Assembly: GCF_016406325.1 (NCBI RefSeq)
Contig: NZ_CP066370.1
Location: forward strand, 930,001-994,000
Length of the DNA: 64,000 nucleotides
Direction: 5' to 3'
Source of the DNA: Shewanella putrefaciens
GTDB taxonomy: Bacteria > Pseudomonadota > Gammaproteobacteria > Enterobacterales > Shewanellaceae
In this document: one piece after another, positions 1 to 9,967 of the stretch
Layout: every line of letters starts with the position of its first letter
Position numbering within the stretch: the first letter of the stretch is position 1
The notes under the pieces: model-generated
Database searches by the model: none
What the model saw: the letters and a program-made list of their open reading frames with translations, nothing else
Told to the model about the DNA's origin: nothing
Position numbers and translations under genes: made by a program

Positions 1-1580
1 AATACATAGGCTTCGGCGCGAACGGAAATCAGTTCTTCTTTGGTGCCAATCCACAAGAGTAATAAGGCTTCGAGCAGTAAGACTAATCCGAGGAAATCGT
101 GGCTGAGTAAATACAGTGCGGCAAATCCCGCAAAACTCCCTGCAAAGACTAACAATAAGCCGCTGCGGGCTTTTTCTAGGTTGCCTGTGCGCTTCCAAGT
201 TAGTTTCCAATAGAGGGCTGCGCAAATCAGAGCGTTGATTGCAAAAATTTCCCCTGCGAACTCAGTAAATTGCGTTAACTCTAATAACACAAAGGCGAGC
301 AATACTATCGGTAGGGCGAGTATGCGATGGCTCAGTGCATTATGTTTTTCATCATGATGGGTAAACGGCTTGGTAAATAGTAGGCTGGTGATGCCGTAGA
401 GATAAAAGGTTGCATTAATACTGATAAGCGCCAGCAGACTGATGCCGCCAAAACCCCTGAGTGGCAATTCAATGAAGTAGCTAAAGGCTTCGATGCAGCC
501 TATGTGCAACAGGGCGGTGATTTCCAGTAATAGCGGCCACTTAAGTTTGCGACTCTGGGCAAGGGCGCCGGCACCAATAAGCAGTAAATAAGGCAGATAC
601 AAAAGCGGCGCATAGCTTTGGGATAACAGCATCATAGGTGCAGTCGAACCACCGACTAAGGCGATCACGGCGATCACTTTGGCATCTAAGCGCATCGACA
701 GGCCATAACCTGCCAAAGTGATCAATAACAGTAAGATAAAACTCGCGCTATTAGGTATTAACTCAAAATACGGCCCAATAAAGTACGCGCAGAGATAATT
801 AAGTATGAGTCCGAGTCCGACAATACCTGAGCCAAAATCAGCCATACCCGCGCGTTTTTGGCGAATAAAAATCCCGCCCACTATGATAGCGTTCGCGCTG
901 GCAAACCCGAGTAGCGCTTTGCCAAGTTCTGAAAACCAATGGTTGATTGAATATTGCAGTAAATACCCAAAGCCTAAGGTCAGGGTGATAATGCCTGCGA
1001 CAGTCATCAAAAAGACAGGTCCTAATCCCTTGGCCTGATAATGATGGTAGAAAGATTTGACTTGCTCGTTGACTGCCGCAAAGGGGGCCATGACGGCCGC
1101 GAGTCCTTGGGATAACAACTCATCAAATTGACTCGCCACTTGCACGCTTGCCTGCAATTTGACTTCATCACTCAGTTGTTGATCTTGCGCTTGGTGTTCG
1201 GTTTTAGCGGTTTGTTCTGTCGAGGTATTTTTCGTTTTTATTTGCCAAGGGTCTTCTTGCCAAGCGTTTTGCTGCCATGGGTTGGGTTCTGCGGGAGCTG
1301 GCGCTACGGAAGCTGGCTCAAGGGTTGGTGTTTGTGCCGCATAGGTTAATGTAGGCGCGTTATCGGCGGCGGTGAGCACAGATGCAATCGATGAAGCACT
1401 CGCTGCCATATTCAGAGTGGTTTCAGTGGCGTCTTCAGTCGCAATTTGCTGACTTAAGGTCTCGAGCTTAGTGGAGAATTCTGCTAATTGACGACTGAGC
1501 GAAGATTGCTGCGATAAATGCAGCGATTGTAGCTGTGCCAGCTCAGCTTTTAATTGGGCAACGTCATCCTTTAACGGCAT
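1..1580 (-). CDS. DUF2339 family membrane protein (3' end cut by window edge)
   Basis: The reading frame opens at an ATG at 1580-1578 on the minus strand and stays open to base 1, so the C-terminal part is outside the window. The N-terminus (MPLKDDVAQLKAELAQLQ) is a heptad-like helix, probably a coiled coil, followed by a low-complexity linker rich in Ala, Pro, Trp and Gln with NPWQQNAWQ and DPWQ motifs. From about residue 185 the protein is a run of hydrophobic segments separated by short loops. This layout, coiled coil then linker then many membrane helices, is that of the DUF2339 family, whose role is unknown. It probably sits in the inner membrane. The family call is made by eye. Confidence 0.75.
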   Translation of the reverse strand, partial: MPLKDDVAQLKAELAQLQSLHLSQQSSLSRQLAEFSTKLETLSQQIATEDATETTLNMAASASSIASVLTAADNAPTLTYAAQTPTLEPASVAPAPAEPNPWQQNAWQEDPWQIKTKNTSTEQTAKTEHQAQDQQLSDEVKLQASVQVASQFDELLSQGLAAVMAPFAAVNEQVKSFYHHYQAKGLGPVFLMTVAGIITLTLGFGYLLQYSINHWFSELGKALLGFASANAIIVGGIFIRQKRAGMADFGSGIVGLGLILNYLCAYFIGPYFELIPNSASFILLLLITLAGYGLSMRLDAKVIAVIALVGGSTAPMMLLSQSYAPLLYLPYLLLIGAGALAQSRKLKWPLLLEITALLHIGCIEAFSYFIELPLRGFGGISLLALISINATFYLYGITSLLFTKPFTHHDEKHNALSHRILALPIVLLAFVLLELTQFTEFAGEIFAINALICAALYWKLTWKRTGNLEKARSGLLLVFAGSFAGFAALYLLSHDFLGLVLLLEALLLLWIGTKEELISVRAEAYV

Positions 1581-1731
1581 ATCTCATTCCTAAGTGTTTA
1601 ACTCATAAACCTTTGTCGGCAAGAATTGTACTTGTATGTGTATTTTTCGGCTAGTTTTTGTTGATTTTTAGGAAATCTCCGACTGCGACTTTTCCAACAT
1701 GTCATTGCTCAGCATAAAAAGAGCCCTGTAT

Positions 1732-1758
1732 AAAAAAGAGCCAGATATTGCTGGCTCT
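1732..1758 (-). terminator. Rho-independent terminator of rlmG
   Basis: On the minus strand an 8-bp stem (AGAGCCAG/CTGGCTCT, loop of six bases) is followed by a run of six T. It starts 27 bases after the rlmG stop codon. Confidence 0.8.
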
Positions 1759-1784
1759 CATTTAACGTGTCAATTTCGATGAGT

Positions 1785-2921
1785 TTATTTTTTCTGTGCC
1801 TGTAGGATCACAAATTTACCGTTGGAGGCGACTGTGGTGCAGTTCTTAAATAAGCGCTGTAATTTTACATGGTAAGCCAGATGACGGTTGCCGACGATAT
1901 GTAAGATCCCCCCCTCTTTTAAGCGGCGGCGGGCATCTAAAAACATCTGCCAGGCAATATGATCGGTAATGGCTTCACCTTGATGGAACGGCGGATTACA
2001 CAGTACCAGATCCGGTTGAACTTCTTCTGGCAGATGCGTCATGCAATCGTCCCAATAAAAGTGGCCTTTGTCTGCGGGCAATTGGTTGCGTGCCCAGTTT
2101 GCCTTGGCTGATGCGACTGCCATTTCAGAATCGTCGATAAAGTGGATGTCAGCCTCTGGGAATAACTGGGCGGTGCGTAACCCCAGCACGCCATTGCCAC
2201 AGCCGAGATCAACAATCGACTTAAAATTCCCTTTGGGCAGATTCTCTAGCATGATGCGTGCGCCAATATCGAGTTTGTTGGCGGCAAACACATTACTTAA
2301 ATTGCTGATCTCAAGTTGATATTCGGGTACGGCCCAAGTCACTTCTTTGGCTAATGGTCTTGGTTTGCCATCGCTGACACAGGTGATCACTCGCGTGTTT
2401 TTCCACGCTAAACTGGCGCTTGCGGGGCCTAAATGTTTAGCAAAGATGTCGAGTAAGGCGCTATTGATCGATTTGGCTTTGGCGGCCACTAATACACGAG
2501 TGCCTGCAGGTAACACTTGCGACAAGCGCGTTAGCTGGTGGGCAAAGTAGCTTAAGTTCTTAGGCAACTTCATCAATACTAAGGCTAAGTTTTCCGGCAA
2601 GGTATCGCGGCTGGTAAACCACTGCAGATTATCCATCGGCAACTGATTGCGGCCATGATTTTGCTCTGTGCCTAAAAAGCTGGTTCTAGCATCGGTTTCA
2701 ACAAATAGTGGCCAACTTGGATGCAATTTAGATAAACCGCAGCTTAAGGCGCCGAAACTGTCGTTGACAATAGCGGTTGGCACGGCGGCTTGCTCTGACT
2801 CAATAAGGCTTTTGAGTAAGTGTTCATCGGCGGCATCCCAAGCTTGAAGATTGGATTCCTGCTGAGCTGGATACCGTAAGAGTTCGAGTTCAACACCCGC
2901 TACTGAAAATTGTGTTGTCAT
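1785..2921 (-). CDS. rlmG: 23S rRNA (guanine-1835-N2)-methyltransferase RlmG
   Basis: RlmG uses S-adenosylmethionine to methylate the exocyclic amine of a guanine in 23S rRNA. The 378-residue protein has the two-lobed RsmC/RlmG layout: a degenerate N-terminal methyltransferase-like half, then a catalytic Rossmann half with the SAM-binding motif [11 protein letters not shown] and the N2-guanine signature LCNPPFHQG. The start is taken at 2921 ([14 protein letters not shown]), because the 28 residues upstream are unlike the family N-terminus. It is divergent from the AlkB-like gene at 3005, with a shared 83-bp promoter region. RsmC is the main alternative, but the N-terminus fits RlmG better. 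Confidence 0.9.
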   Translation of the reverse strand: MTTQFSVAGVELELLRYPAQQESNLQAWDAADEHLLKSLIESEQAAVPTAIVNDSFGALSCGLSKLHPSWPLFVETDARTSFLGTEQNHGRNQLPMDNLQWFTSRDTLPENLALVLMKLPKNLSYFAHQLTRLSQVLPAGTRVLVAAKAKSINSALLDIFAKHLGPASASLAWKNTRVITCVSDGKPRPLAKEVTWAVPEYQLEISNLSNVFAANKLDIGARIMLENLPKGNFKSIVDLGCGNGVLGLRTAQLFPEADIHFIDDSEMAVASAKANWARNQLPADKGHFYWDDCMTHLPEEVQPDLVLCNPPFHQGEAITDHIAWQMFLDARRRLKEGGILHIVGNRHLAYHVKLQRLFKNCTTVASNGKFVILQAQKK

Positions 2922-3004
2922 GTGCCACACTGCGCCAATAAATTTAAGGCGCAGATTATCGCAGATTTCATGGTTGAGTGCGACGGCTCGCATGGAGGAC
3001 GTCA

Positions 3005-3619
3005 ATGCAACAAGGTAAGTTAGGGTTTGATACAGAGGGTGAGGCTCAAATTAAACCGCCCATCACCTTAGTGCGGGGTTATCTTAATACTGAGCAGCAA
3101 GCGGCGCTAATGAAAGAAGCGCAGACCTATCCCTTAAGTCGCCCCGAAATCCAAGTCTTCGGTCAGTTTCACGCGATCCCTCGCCAGCAAGTGTGGTTTG
3201 GCGATCTGGGCTGCGACTATTTATATTCAGGACTGTTTATCCGCGCCCTACCTTGGCCTAAATATGCTCACAAGTTGAGGGATAAGTTAGCGCGGGATTA
3301 TGGCTTGGAGAGCAACGGGGTATTAGTGAATCGCTACGCCGATGGTAAAGATTGTATGGGCGCCCACAGTGATGATGAACCTGAAATTGCTCAGGGGAGT
3401 CATATTGCTTCTATTACCTTAGGCGCCACGCGGGATTTTGTGCTTAAGCATAAGCACAGCCAAACCAAGTACAGCATCAGTTTGAACAGTGGCGATCTAC
3501 TGATCATGCATTGGCCCATGCAAAGTGATTGGCTGCATAGCCTCCCTAAACGGTTGAAAGTAAAAGAGCCACGTTGGAACTACACCTTTAGGCAATTAGT
3601 TGTAAATTATCATGGCTAA
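3005..3619 (+). CDS. AlkB-like 2-oxoglutarate/Fe(II)-dependent dioxygenase
   Basis: Members of this group use Fe(II) and 2-oxoglutarate to remove alkyl groups oxidatively, classically from damaged nucleic acid bases. In this 204-residue protein the iron ligands are visible as H121 and D123 (in GAHSDDEP) and H178 (in DWLHSLPK); R190 and R196 ([10 protein letters not shown]) match the arginines that bind 2-oxoglutarate and substrate. The length fits the shorter AlkB homologues. The ATG at 3005 is preceded by GGAGGA seven bases upstream, so it is preferred over the longer frame from 2978. The substrate (DNA, RNA or protein) cannot be read from sequence. Confidence 0.88.
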   Translation: MQQGKLGFDTEGEAQIKPPITLVRGYLNTEQQAALMKEAQTYPLSRPEIQVFGQFHAIPRQQVWFGDLGCDYLYSGLFIRALPWPKYAHKLRDKLARDYGLESNGVLVNRYADGKDCMGAHSDDEPEIAQGSHIASITLGATRDFVLKHKHSQTKYSISLNSGDLLIMHWPMQSDWLHSLPKRLKVKEPRWNYTFRQLVVNYHG

Positions 3620-3744
3620 GATCTGTAATCGAAATGTGGCAATGGTAATAAAATAAAGTAAGCAATCTTGATGAGTGAATTTGATCTTTTGCACTTGAAG
3701 CAGTACTCTGCGCCCACTGGATTTTCCCATTCTGAGACTCGAAT

Positions 3745-4065
3745 ATGTCCAATACCCAAGAGCCAGTCACAGTGGCTAATATTATCACCCATAAGTTAAC
3801 AGAAAACTTCTCACCGACCCACTTAGAAGTCCTTAACGAAAGCTATCGCCACCATGTGCCACCCAATTCCGAAACCCACTTTAAAGTGGTGTTGGTCAGT
3901 GAACTGTTTGATGGGTTACGCTTATTGGCTCGCCATCGTTTAGTCAATAGCTGCTTAGCCCATGAATTGGCAACGGGAGTGCATGCTTTATCTATACATA
4001 CGTTCACCCAGAGCGAATGGGATGCTAACGTCGAAGTGCCAAAGACGCCTAATTGTCGTGGTTAA
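3745..4065 (+). CDS. bolA: BolA family protein
   Basis: A 106-residue protein with the BolA fold signature: a THLEVLNES strand, the conserved FKVVLVSELFDGLRLLARHR segment with the helix-turn-helix-like LLARHRLVN, and the ALSIHTFTQSEW C-terminus. BolA proteins bind [2Fe-2S] clusters together with monothiol glutaredoxins and influence cell shape and stress responses. No glutaredoxin gene is adjacent. The gene stands alone, 125 bp after the AlkB-like gene and followed by a strong terminator. Confidence 0.88.
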   Translation: MSNTQEPVTVANIITHKLTENFSPTHLEVLNESYRHHVPPNSETHFKVVLVSELFDGLRLLARHRLVNSCLAHELATGVHALSIHTFTQSEWDANVEVPKTPNCRG

Positions 4066-4089
4066 GCTATTAACCTGCTGCGCATCTTG

Positions 4090-4116
4090 AGCCACTCCAT
4101 GGGAGTGGCTTTTTGT
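4090..4116 (+). terminator. Rho-independent terminator after bolA
   Basis: A 9-bp perfect stem (AGCCACTCC/GGAGTGGCT) with a three-base loop is followed by TTTTGTTTT, 24 bases after the bolA stop codon. Confidence 0.85.
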
Positions 4117-4263
4117 TTTAGGTCAAATGAAGGGCATTCTTTAGTTTCCCTGTCGAATTTTCTGTGTTAACAATATGTTTTATTTTTAAAGGCGTTAAGC
4201 ACTTTGCGATCGCGTAAATGTGAGTATTTGATAAGACTCGATGCGCAGTGTGGGAGAAACTCG

Positions 4264-5373
4264 ATGCATAAGTTTGGTAGCCTGCTTTTAGCGGTATTAC
4301 TTTTAGGATTAGGTGGTTGTAAGCCACCATCCAGCAATACAGAAAAGGCAACACCAGACATTGCACTTAGAGCCGATGCGCAGATTATTGAATGGAAACT
4401 CGCGACCTCTTGGCCTAAAAACTTTCCTGGCTTAGGTATGGCTCCCGAACGATTTGCACGTTTAGTTGATGAGATGTCCAATGGCCGTTTAAAAATCACT
4501 GTCTATGGTGCGGGTGAGCTTATGCCCGCTTTTGCTGTTTTTGATGGCGTGAGTCAGGGCAAAATTCAAATGGCCCACGCGACTTCCTTCTACTGGAAAG
4601 GTAAATCTCCTGCGGCGCAGTTTTTTTCATCGATTCCCTTTGGTATGACTGCACAAGAAATGAATGGTTGGCTTCACTATGGTGGCGGTATGGCACTGTG
4701 GGAAGAGGTCTATCGACCCTTTGGGGTTATTCCGCTGGCGGGGGGCAATACGGGGATGCAAATGGGCGGTTGGTTTAATAAGCCCATTAATACCATTGCC
4801 GATTTTAAAGGATTGAGGGTCCGTATGCCGGGATTGGGTGGGGAAGTCTTAAAACGTGTTGGCGCTGTACCTGTTAATATGGCGGGGCGTGAGATCTATA
4901 CAGCGTTGCAAACAGGTTCAATCGATGCGGCAGAATGGGTTGGACCCGTCAATGATCTTGCTTTTGGCTTGCATAAAGTGGCTAAGTTTTACTATTACCC
5001 CGGCTGGCATGAACCTGGTTCAAATATGGAATTTTTGATTAATAAAGCGGCATTTGAGAATTTGCCCGCCGATCTTAAGGCTATAGTCAAGGTTGCTGCC
5101 CGAGCCATTAATCAAGATATGCTCGATGAATATACTTCCCGCAATGTGTTAGCACTTGATACATTGGTCAAAGATAAAGGGGTGGTATTGAAAGAATTTC
5201 CCCCTGCGGTGTTGTCCGAGCTTGAGAAAATTTCAAGTCAAGTTATTGGGGACCAAGCAAATCAAGATCCTTTGATGAAGATTGTCCATGATGCCTACCG
5301 AACCTATGAGAGAGGTGTGCGCCAATATCACAAAATATCAGAAGATGCCTATAGTCAGTATCGTCAGCATTAG
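4264..5373 (+). CDS. TRAP transporter solute-binding lipoprotein, DctP family (orphan)
   Basis: This 369-residue protein resembles the periplasmic binding component of tripartite (TRAP) transporters, which capture organic acids for sodium-driven uptake. The start at 4264 has GGGAGA upstream and opens a lipoprotein signal ending in the lipobox LGGC, so Cys19 should be lipidated. The DctP fold follows, with WKLATSWPKNFPGLG, the region GLRVRMPG with the ligand-binding arginine typical of the family, and NPIDAAEWVGP-like SIDAAEWVGPVND. It is closest in type to the mannitol/chloroaromatic TRAP binding proteins. No DctQ or DctM gene lies nearby, so its membrane partner is elsewhere or absent. Confidence 0.85.
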   Translation: MHKFGSLLLAVLLLGLGGCKPPSSNTEKATPDIALRADAQIIEWKLATSWPKNFPGLGMAPERFARLVDEMSNGRLKITVYGAGELMPAFAVFDGVSQGKIQMAHATSFYWKGKSPAAQFFSSIPFGMTAQEMNGWLHYGGGMALWEEVYRPFGVIPLAGGNTGMQMGGWFNKPINTIADFKGLRVRMPGLGGEVLKRVGAVPVNMAGREIYTALQTGSIDAAEWVGPVNDLAFGLHKVAKFYYYPGWHEPGSNMEFLINKAAFENLPADLKAIVKVAARAINQDMLDEYTSRNVLALDTLVKDKGVVLKEFPPAVLSELEKISSQVIGDQANQDPLMKIVHDAYRTYERGVRQYHKISEDAYSQYRQH

Positions 5374-5504
5374 TATTTGATTTGTGATTTTATCTTTAAT
5401 TAACTTATTATCGGCCTAATTTATTTAGTGTTATGCTTGCCGTCTATAATATAAATAGATTGTTGCAGTGGCGTTGATGTCGCCCTGAGAATTTGGAGAT
5501 CCCC

Positions 5505-6014
5505 ATGCCATTACTTGATAGCTTTACCGTTGACCATACTCGAATGAATGCTCCTGCGGTACGTGTTGCGAAACATATGAGTACACCAAAGGGTGATGCC
5601 ATTACCGTATTTGACCTACGTTTTTGTACGCCGAATAAAGAAATCCTGAGCGAGCGTGGCATTCATACGCTGGAACATTTATTTGCAGGCTTTATGCGTG
5701 ATCACTTAAACAGCAGCAATGTTGAAATTATTGATATTTCTCCAATGGGATGCCGTACAGGCTTTTATATGAGCTTAATTGGAGAGCCAACCGAGCATCA
5801 AGTTGCTGTGGCATGGTTAGCGGCGATGGAAGATGTATTAAAAGTCGTTGAGCAATCCGAAATTCCAGAGCTCAATGAGTACCAGTGCGGAACCTATGAG
5901 ATGCATTCATTAGAGCAGGCGCAAGAGATCGCCCGTAATATCATCGCAGCAGGTGTGAGTGTGAATCGTAATGATGATTTAAAATTAAGTGATGAGATAT
6001 TAGGTAAGCTATAA
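5505..6014 (+). CDS. luxS: S-ribosylhomocysteine lyase LuxS
   Basis: LuxS cleaves S-ribosylhomocysteine to homocysteine and 4,5-dihydroxy-2,3-pentanedione, the precursor of autoinducer-2, as part of the activated methyl cycle. The 169-residue protein has the metal-binding HTLEH motif (H54, H58, with E57 as the general base) and the third metal ligand C128 in EYQCGTYE; C83 in MGCRTGFY is the second catalytic residue. The ATG at 5505 ([10 protein letters not shown]) matches the family N-terminus and has GGAGAT upstream. It is a single-gene unit closed by a terminator. Confidence 0.97.
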   Translation: MPLLDSFTVDHTRMNAPAVRVAKHMSTPKGDAITVFDLRFCTPNKEILSERGIHTLEHLFAGFMRDHLNSSNVEIIDISPMGCRTGFYMSLIGEPTEHQVAVAWLAAMEDVLKVVEQSEIPELNEYQCGTYEMHSLEQAQEIARNIIAAGVSVNRNDDLKLSDEILGKL

Positions 6015-6082
6015 GCCATCATTCGTAGGGGAAAGCCATCCTTAACGGGCTTAACGACTCACAATGTCCTAGTGATATGAAG

Positions 6083-6108
6083 AAAGCGACCGTAGTCGCT
6101 TTTTTTTT
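6083..6108 (+). terminator. Rho-independent terminator after luxS
   Basis: The stem AAAGCGAC/GTCGCTTT with loop CGTA is followed by a T run. It lies about 70 bases after the luxS stop codon. Confidence 0.85.
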
Positions 6109-6179
6109 CAAATAAATTCAGTTATTTTACAACTTAATAACAAATCGTGCGCTAACCAACATTATTTTGGGAGCTTGGC

Positions 6180-8231
6180 ATGTCTAGTCGTTACTTTATC
6201 CTATCGTTTTGTGCCGTTGCGGTTTCTGTTCACTATTCAAGTCATCTTTTTGCGAATCCTCTCGACTCTCAAACCATCAATCTTTATGAAGTGAATGATA
6301 TTTACCACAGTAGCGATGATGTGATAGCGCTGAGTCGCTTGAAAACCTTGACAATATTACCAGCCGATCACAGTGGCAATCCTGCAAATATCAGTATGCG
6401 CTCAGTTAGCCAAGGTGTGGCCGTGTTGCAGGACCGCGTTTACTTCTCACCGGCACCTTATTCAGCACCACAATTACAGTTATTGCCTAATCTACTGCAA
6501 CAGCAAAGTGTGACAGTTACGCCATTATCGGAGATGACTGTTGGTGGGCAGGGGGCATTTGGGGTGATCAGCTATCAGAGCCTTGCGATGCTAGATCAAG
6601 CACAAGAGAGCAAAATCACAGTTGAAGGTTCGACTGACTCCGATATGAGTGCTGAAATGAATTGGGGGGTTAAGCAGAAAGAATATGGCACGATATTGGC
6701 GGTTAACTATGAAAAGAATAAAGGTGAGGGTGATTTTTTCACTGGCCGCGATACGGATAGAACAAGCACTGACATTCTTTTTAAGATTAATGCATCGAGT
6801 CTATTAGGGGCTAGAAACCCTCAGATGACCGAGTTTACCTATCAGTTTTTCGATGTTGATAGTTATCGCTCACTCTTGGGGGTGACTGGCGCCGACTGGT
6901 TGAAAAATCCCATGATGCAGTATTCCGCTAGCGCGGAAGACCAAGCCATAGGTCGATACCATAAATATCAACTTTCCCATCAGGTTAACCTCGGTAATAG
7001 CCAATTTATCACGGACTTTTATTATCACTCCTATGCCCAACAGTTAAGCCAAGTGAACCAATTCAATGGGCTCGTGATAGATAGGCAAAGTCTTGCCGAG
7101 ATCGCCGCATTTGATCGCCAGCCTTGGAATAGTGGTGCTGAACTTGCCGCCCTTGAGCAGGATAATGATTACAGCGCTTTTGGCGCGCAGACCCAATCTG
7201 TAAATCAGTATGGTGAACATCAAATTATTTACAGTGCTCGTTATCATACGGATAAAGCTGAAATGCGATTTGCAGAGCAGCAATCAATGTGGCTGCCAGA
7301 TAGAAGTATTGTCAAGGCTGCATCATCTTCGATATTGGCCTATACAGATGATGCAACGGCATTGACTTCATCAGTTGATTCATTACTTAAATGGGAAGGA
7401 TTACAGTTTAAGCTGGGCGTTACCTATGAGCATGTTGATGTTAATCGTGAGGTGCATTCAGCCTATGCCGGACTCGATGCTGTTGATTTTTCTGACAGTG
7501 ATTGGATGCCGCAGTTGGGGGTTTTCTACGATGCGGGGAATTGGCGTTTTAGTACGGATATTCGACGGGCTTGGACGGCCGCGAGTGCGGGAAATCTTGA
7601 ACAGGAAGCACAGGTCTCACTCCATTACCAAGTGAGTATGCAATATGCCCTTGAGGGGTTTAATGCCAATCTTAAAGCCTACATGCAGGAGTTTGATAAT
7701 CTGCATGTGGATTGCAACGCTTATTCTTTATGTGCTGATGCGCGTTTATTCACCCAAGAGAATATTCCTGATGTGCAGACCTATGGCATTGAAGTGAGTC
7801 TGGGCTATTTGTGGAATGTTGAACATCTGACGTTTCCCCTCTCACTGAATTACCAATATATCAATTCAGAATACCAAACCAATACTTGTACCGAGATCCA
7901 AGGTTGTGTGTTCGCGGGTGATAAAATGGCGTGGCTACCCGAACAGCAACTGCAATTTAGCGCAGGAATGAAATACGAAGCGTATGAAGTTAATGTCAAT
8001 GCGTTTTACCAATCGGAAAGGGAGTTGAGTCAGTTTGGTGCTGAATTAACCCCCATTGCTGGGCAGCTAAGGGTAGATTTAGCCGCAAGTTATCAATTTG
8101 ATCGCCATCATCGATTTTATTTTAGAGTCGAAAATCTGTTGGATGAGTCTTTGGTAACAACAGCATCAAATAGCGGAATTCGAGTTGAAAATGGACGTAT
8201 CAGCTATTTGGGGTATCAATGGCGTTTCTAA
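6180..8231 (+). CDS. TonB-dependent receptor-like outer-membrane protein with a reduced plug
   Basis: A 683-residue protein with a signal peptide (about residues 1-26, ending SSHLFANP) and a C-terminal half rich in alternating aromatic beta strands, ending in YLGYQWRF with the terminal Phe typical of outer-membrane barrels. The last segment (FYFRVENLLDESLVTT) is the usual TonB-dependent receptor C-box. The plug is unusual: ISMRSVSQGVAVLQDRVYF and GGQGAFGVISYQS align with the plug core, but I see neither a TonB box nor the EVLRGP motif, where SVTVTPLSEM stands instead. The gene lies between luxS and nqrA with its own RBS and terminator. Its substrate is unknown. Confidence 0.7.
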   Translation: MSSRYFILSFCAVAVSVHYSSHLFANPLDSQTINLYEVNDIYHSSDDVIALSRLKTLTILPADHSGNPANISMRSVSQGVAVLQDRVYFSPAPYSAPQLQLLPNLLQQQSVTVTPLSEMTVGGQGAFGVISYQSLAMLDQAQESKITVEGSTDSDMSAEMNWGVKQKEYGTILAVNYEKNKGEGDFFTGRDTDRTSTDILFKINASSLLGARNPQMTEFTYQFFDVDSYRSLLGVTGADWLKNPMMQYSASAEDQAIGRYHKYQLSHQVNLGNSQFITDFYYHSYAQQLSQVNQFNGLVIDRQSLAEIAAFDRQPWNSGAELAALEQDNDYSAFGAQTQSVNQYGEHQIIYSARYHTDKAEMRFAEQQSMWLPDRSIVKAASSSILAYTDDATALTSSVDSLLKWEGLQFKLGVTYEHVDVNREVHSAYAGLDAVDFSDSDWMPQLGVFYDAGNWRFSTDIRRAWTAASAGNLEQEAQVSLHYQVSMQYALEGFNANLKAYMQEFDNLHVDCNAYSLCADARLFTQENIPDVQTYGIEVSLGYLWNVEHLTFPLSLNYQYINSEYQTNTCTEIQGCVFAGDKMAWLPEQQLQFSAGMKYEAYEVNVNAFYQSERELSQFGAELTPIAGQLRVDLAASYQFDRHHRFYFRVENLLDESLVTTASNSGIRVENGRISYLGYQWRF

Positions 8232-8274
8232 GCTACAGGATATCTTGTCTGGGATAATGCAGCGTGATCACGAT

Positions 8275-8297
8275 AACACTCCTTAGTGGGTGTTTTT
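8275..8297 (+). terminator. Probable terminator of the TonB-receptor-like gene
   Basis: A 7-bp stem AACACTC/GGGTGTT (one G-U pair) with a six-base loop is followed by TTTTT, 43 bases after the stop codon. Confidence 0.6.
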
Positions 8298-8632
8298 GAC
8301 TAACATCGACCTTTCGCTAAATTAACTCTTTAAAAATTAATGTTATAGTACCTCCCGACCGGAATATTGTCTCTTTCTGGCCATTCACTCGGCCGGAAGG
8401 TGAACGCCGTAGCGCATGATTCTTTTAAATCCGTATTTTAGGTTTGAAAACACCTATAATTTTCGTGGCGATGCCAAGTCAATTGGGGTAAAATGCGCGC
8501 GACCAGCGTGATTGCGATCGCATTTCCGTGATAAATCTGCGCTAGCTCAATGCAGTGGGTTTTGTTTAAAACCTCAGTATTTAGCAGGAACGCGGCGCAT
8601 TGTCTTTCCTTCAAAACGTAGTGCTTGTGGAT
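8298..8632 (+). promoter_or_regulatory. Promoter and long leader of the nqr operon
   Basis: This 335-bp stretch contains no gene. A sigma-70-like promoter is visible as TTAACT at 8322-8327 and TATAGT at 8344-8349 with 16-bp spacing, which would give a leader of roughly 275 nt. A second -10-like TATAAT lies at 8455-8460 but has a poor -35. The leader includes inverted segments around 8378-8397 (GGCC...GGCCGGAAGG). No known riboswitch is recognised. Confidence 0.45.
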
Positions 8633-9967
8633 ATGATTACAATTAAGAAAGGATTGGAACTGCCTATAGCAGGCGGACCAGAGCAAGTTATCCATAATGG
8701 CCCAGCCATTAAACATGTAGCTACTTTGGGTGAAGAGTATATTGGCTTACGTCCTACAATGAAGATTAAAGTGGGCGATAAAGTACAAAAAGGCCAGGTT
8801 CTTTTTGAAGATAAGAAGAATTTAGGCGTTAAATATACGGCTTTAGCCAGTGGTACTATATTAGACATTAACCGGGGCGCCCAGCGTGTGTTGCAGTCTG
8901 TTGTTATTCAAGTGGAAGGAAACGACAGCGTTTCCTTTGCTAAGTATGACGCCACTGCTCTCGATACGCTCGACTCGCAACTGGTCCGTGATAATCTGAT
9001 TGAATCAGGTTTATGGACTGCTTTGCGTACACGTCCTTTCAGCAAAGTTCCTGCTGTAGATTCATCTGCCGCTGGTATTTTTGTAACCGCAATTGATACT
9101 CAACCTCTTGCCGCTGATCCTGTTGTAGTGATCCGTGAGCATAAAGAAGATTTTGCTAATGGTCTTAAGATCTTAGCACGACTCACCGAAGGTAAAGTTT
9201 ACCTTTGTAAAGCACCAGGCGCCGATATTCCTGCCGCAAACGCCCAAGTTGAAGAATTTGCTGGCGTTCATCCTGCGGGTTTAGTGGGTACTCATATCCA
9301 TTTCTTATTACCTGCATCTGCAAAACGTACCGTTTGGCATATTGGTTACCAAGATGTAATAGCAATTGGTCAGCTATTTACGACGGGTGAACTCAATACT
9401 GAACGTGTGGTTGCTATAGCGGGTCCTAAAGCGGCTAAACCAAGATTGGTACGTACAGTTTTGGGTGCGAGCATGGCGGAATTAACTGCAGGTGAAACCT
9501 TAGCGGGTAATGTGCGTCTGATTTCAGGCTCTGTACTGAACGGTCGTACTGCTGTGGGTCCTCAAGGATACTTAGGCCGCTACCATGTTCAAGTGAGTTT
9601 GCTAGAAGAAGGTACTGAGAAAGAGTTTTTAGGTTGGGTATTACCAGGCTCAAACAAATTCTCTATTACTCGTGCATTCCTTGGGCATCTGACACCTTCT
9701 CGTTTGTTCAGTATGACAACGAGCACGGGCGGTTCAGATCGCGCTATGGTGCCAATTGGTAACTACGAGCGTGTGATGCCATTGGATATTCTTCCTACTA
9801 TGTTGCTGCGTGACTTAGTTTCAGGTGATTTTGACGGCGCTGCTACGTTAGGCGCGTTAGAGTTGGATGAAGAAGATCTCGCACTGTGTACGTTCGTATG
9901 TCCAGGCAAATATGACTACGGTTCATATCTGCGTGACTGTCTAGATACGATCGAGAGGGAAGGCTAA
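8633..9967 (+). CDS. nqrA: Na+-translocating NADH:quinone reductase subunit A
   Basis: NqrA is the peripheral, cofactor-poor subunit of the sodium pump and binds on the cytoplasmic side of the complex; quinone and inhibitor binding has been assigned at or near it. The 444-residue protein starts [18 protein letters not shown], the family N-terminus, and shows the biotinyl-lipoyl-like [15 protein letters not shown] segment and C-terminal [13 protein letters not shown]. The start at 8633 is chosen by homology; the 11 codons upstream in frame are not conserved and there is no strong Shine-Dalgarno. Its stop codon overlaps the nqrB start by one base. Confidence 0.95.
   Translation: MITIKKGLELPIAGGPEQVIHNGPAIKHVATLGEEYIGLRPTMKIKVGDKVQKGQVLFEDKKNLGVKYTALASGTILDINRGAQRVLQSVVIQVEGNDSVSFAKYDATALDTLDSQLVRDNLIESGLWTALRTRPFSKVPAVDSSAAGIFVTAIDTQPLAADPVVVIREHKEDFANGLKILARLTEGKVYLCKAPGADIPAANAQVEEFAGVHPAGLVGTHIHFLLPASAKRTVWHIGYQDVIAIGQLFTTGELNTERVVAIAGPKAAKPRLVRTVLGASMAELTAGETLAGNVRLISGSVLNGRTAVGPQGYLGRYHVQVSLLEEGTEKEFLGWVLPGSNKFSITRAFLGHLTPSRLFSMTTSTGGSDRAMVPIGNYERVMPLDILPTMLLRDLVSGDFDGAATLGALELDEEDLALCTFVCPGKYDYGSYLRDCLDTIEREG

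Noticed and set aside
4167..4499. 110-codon minus-strand ORF over the start of the TRAP-type gene
   Set aside because: It overlaps a clear lipoprotein gene with a proper RBS and shows no family features.
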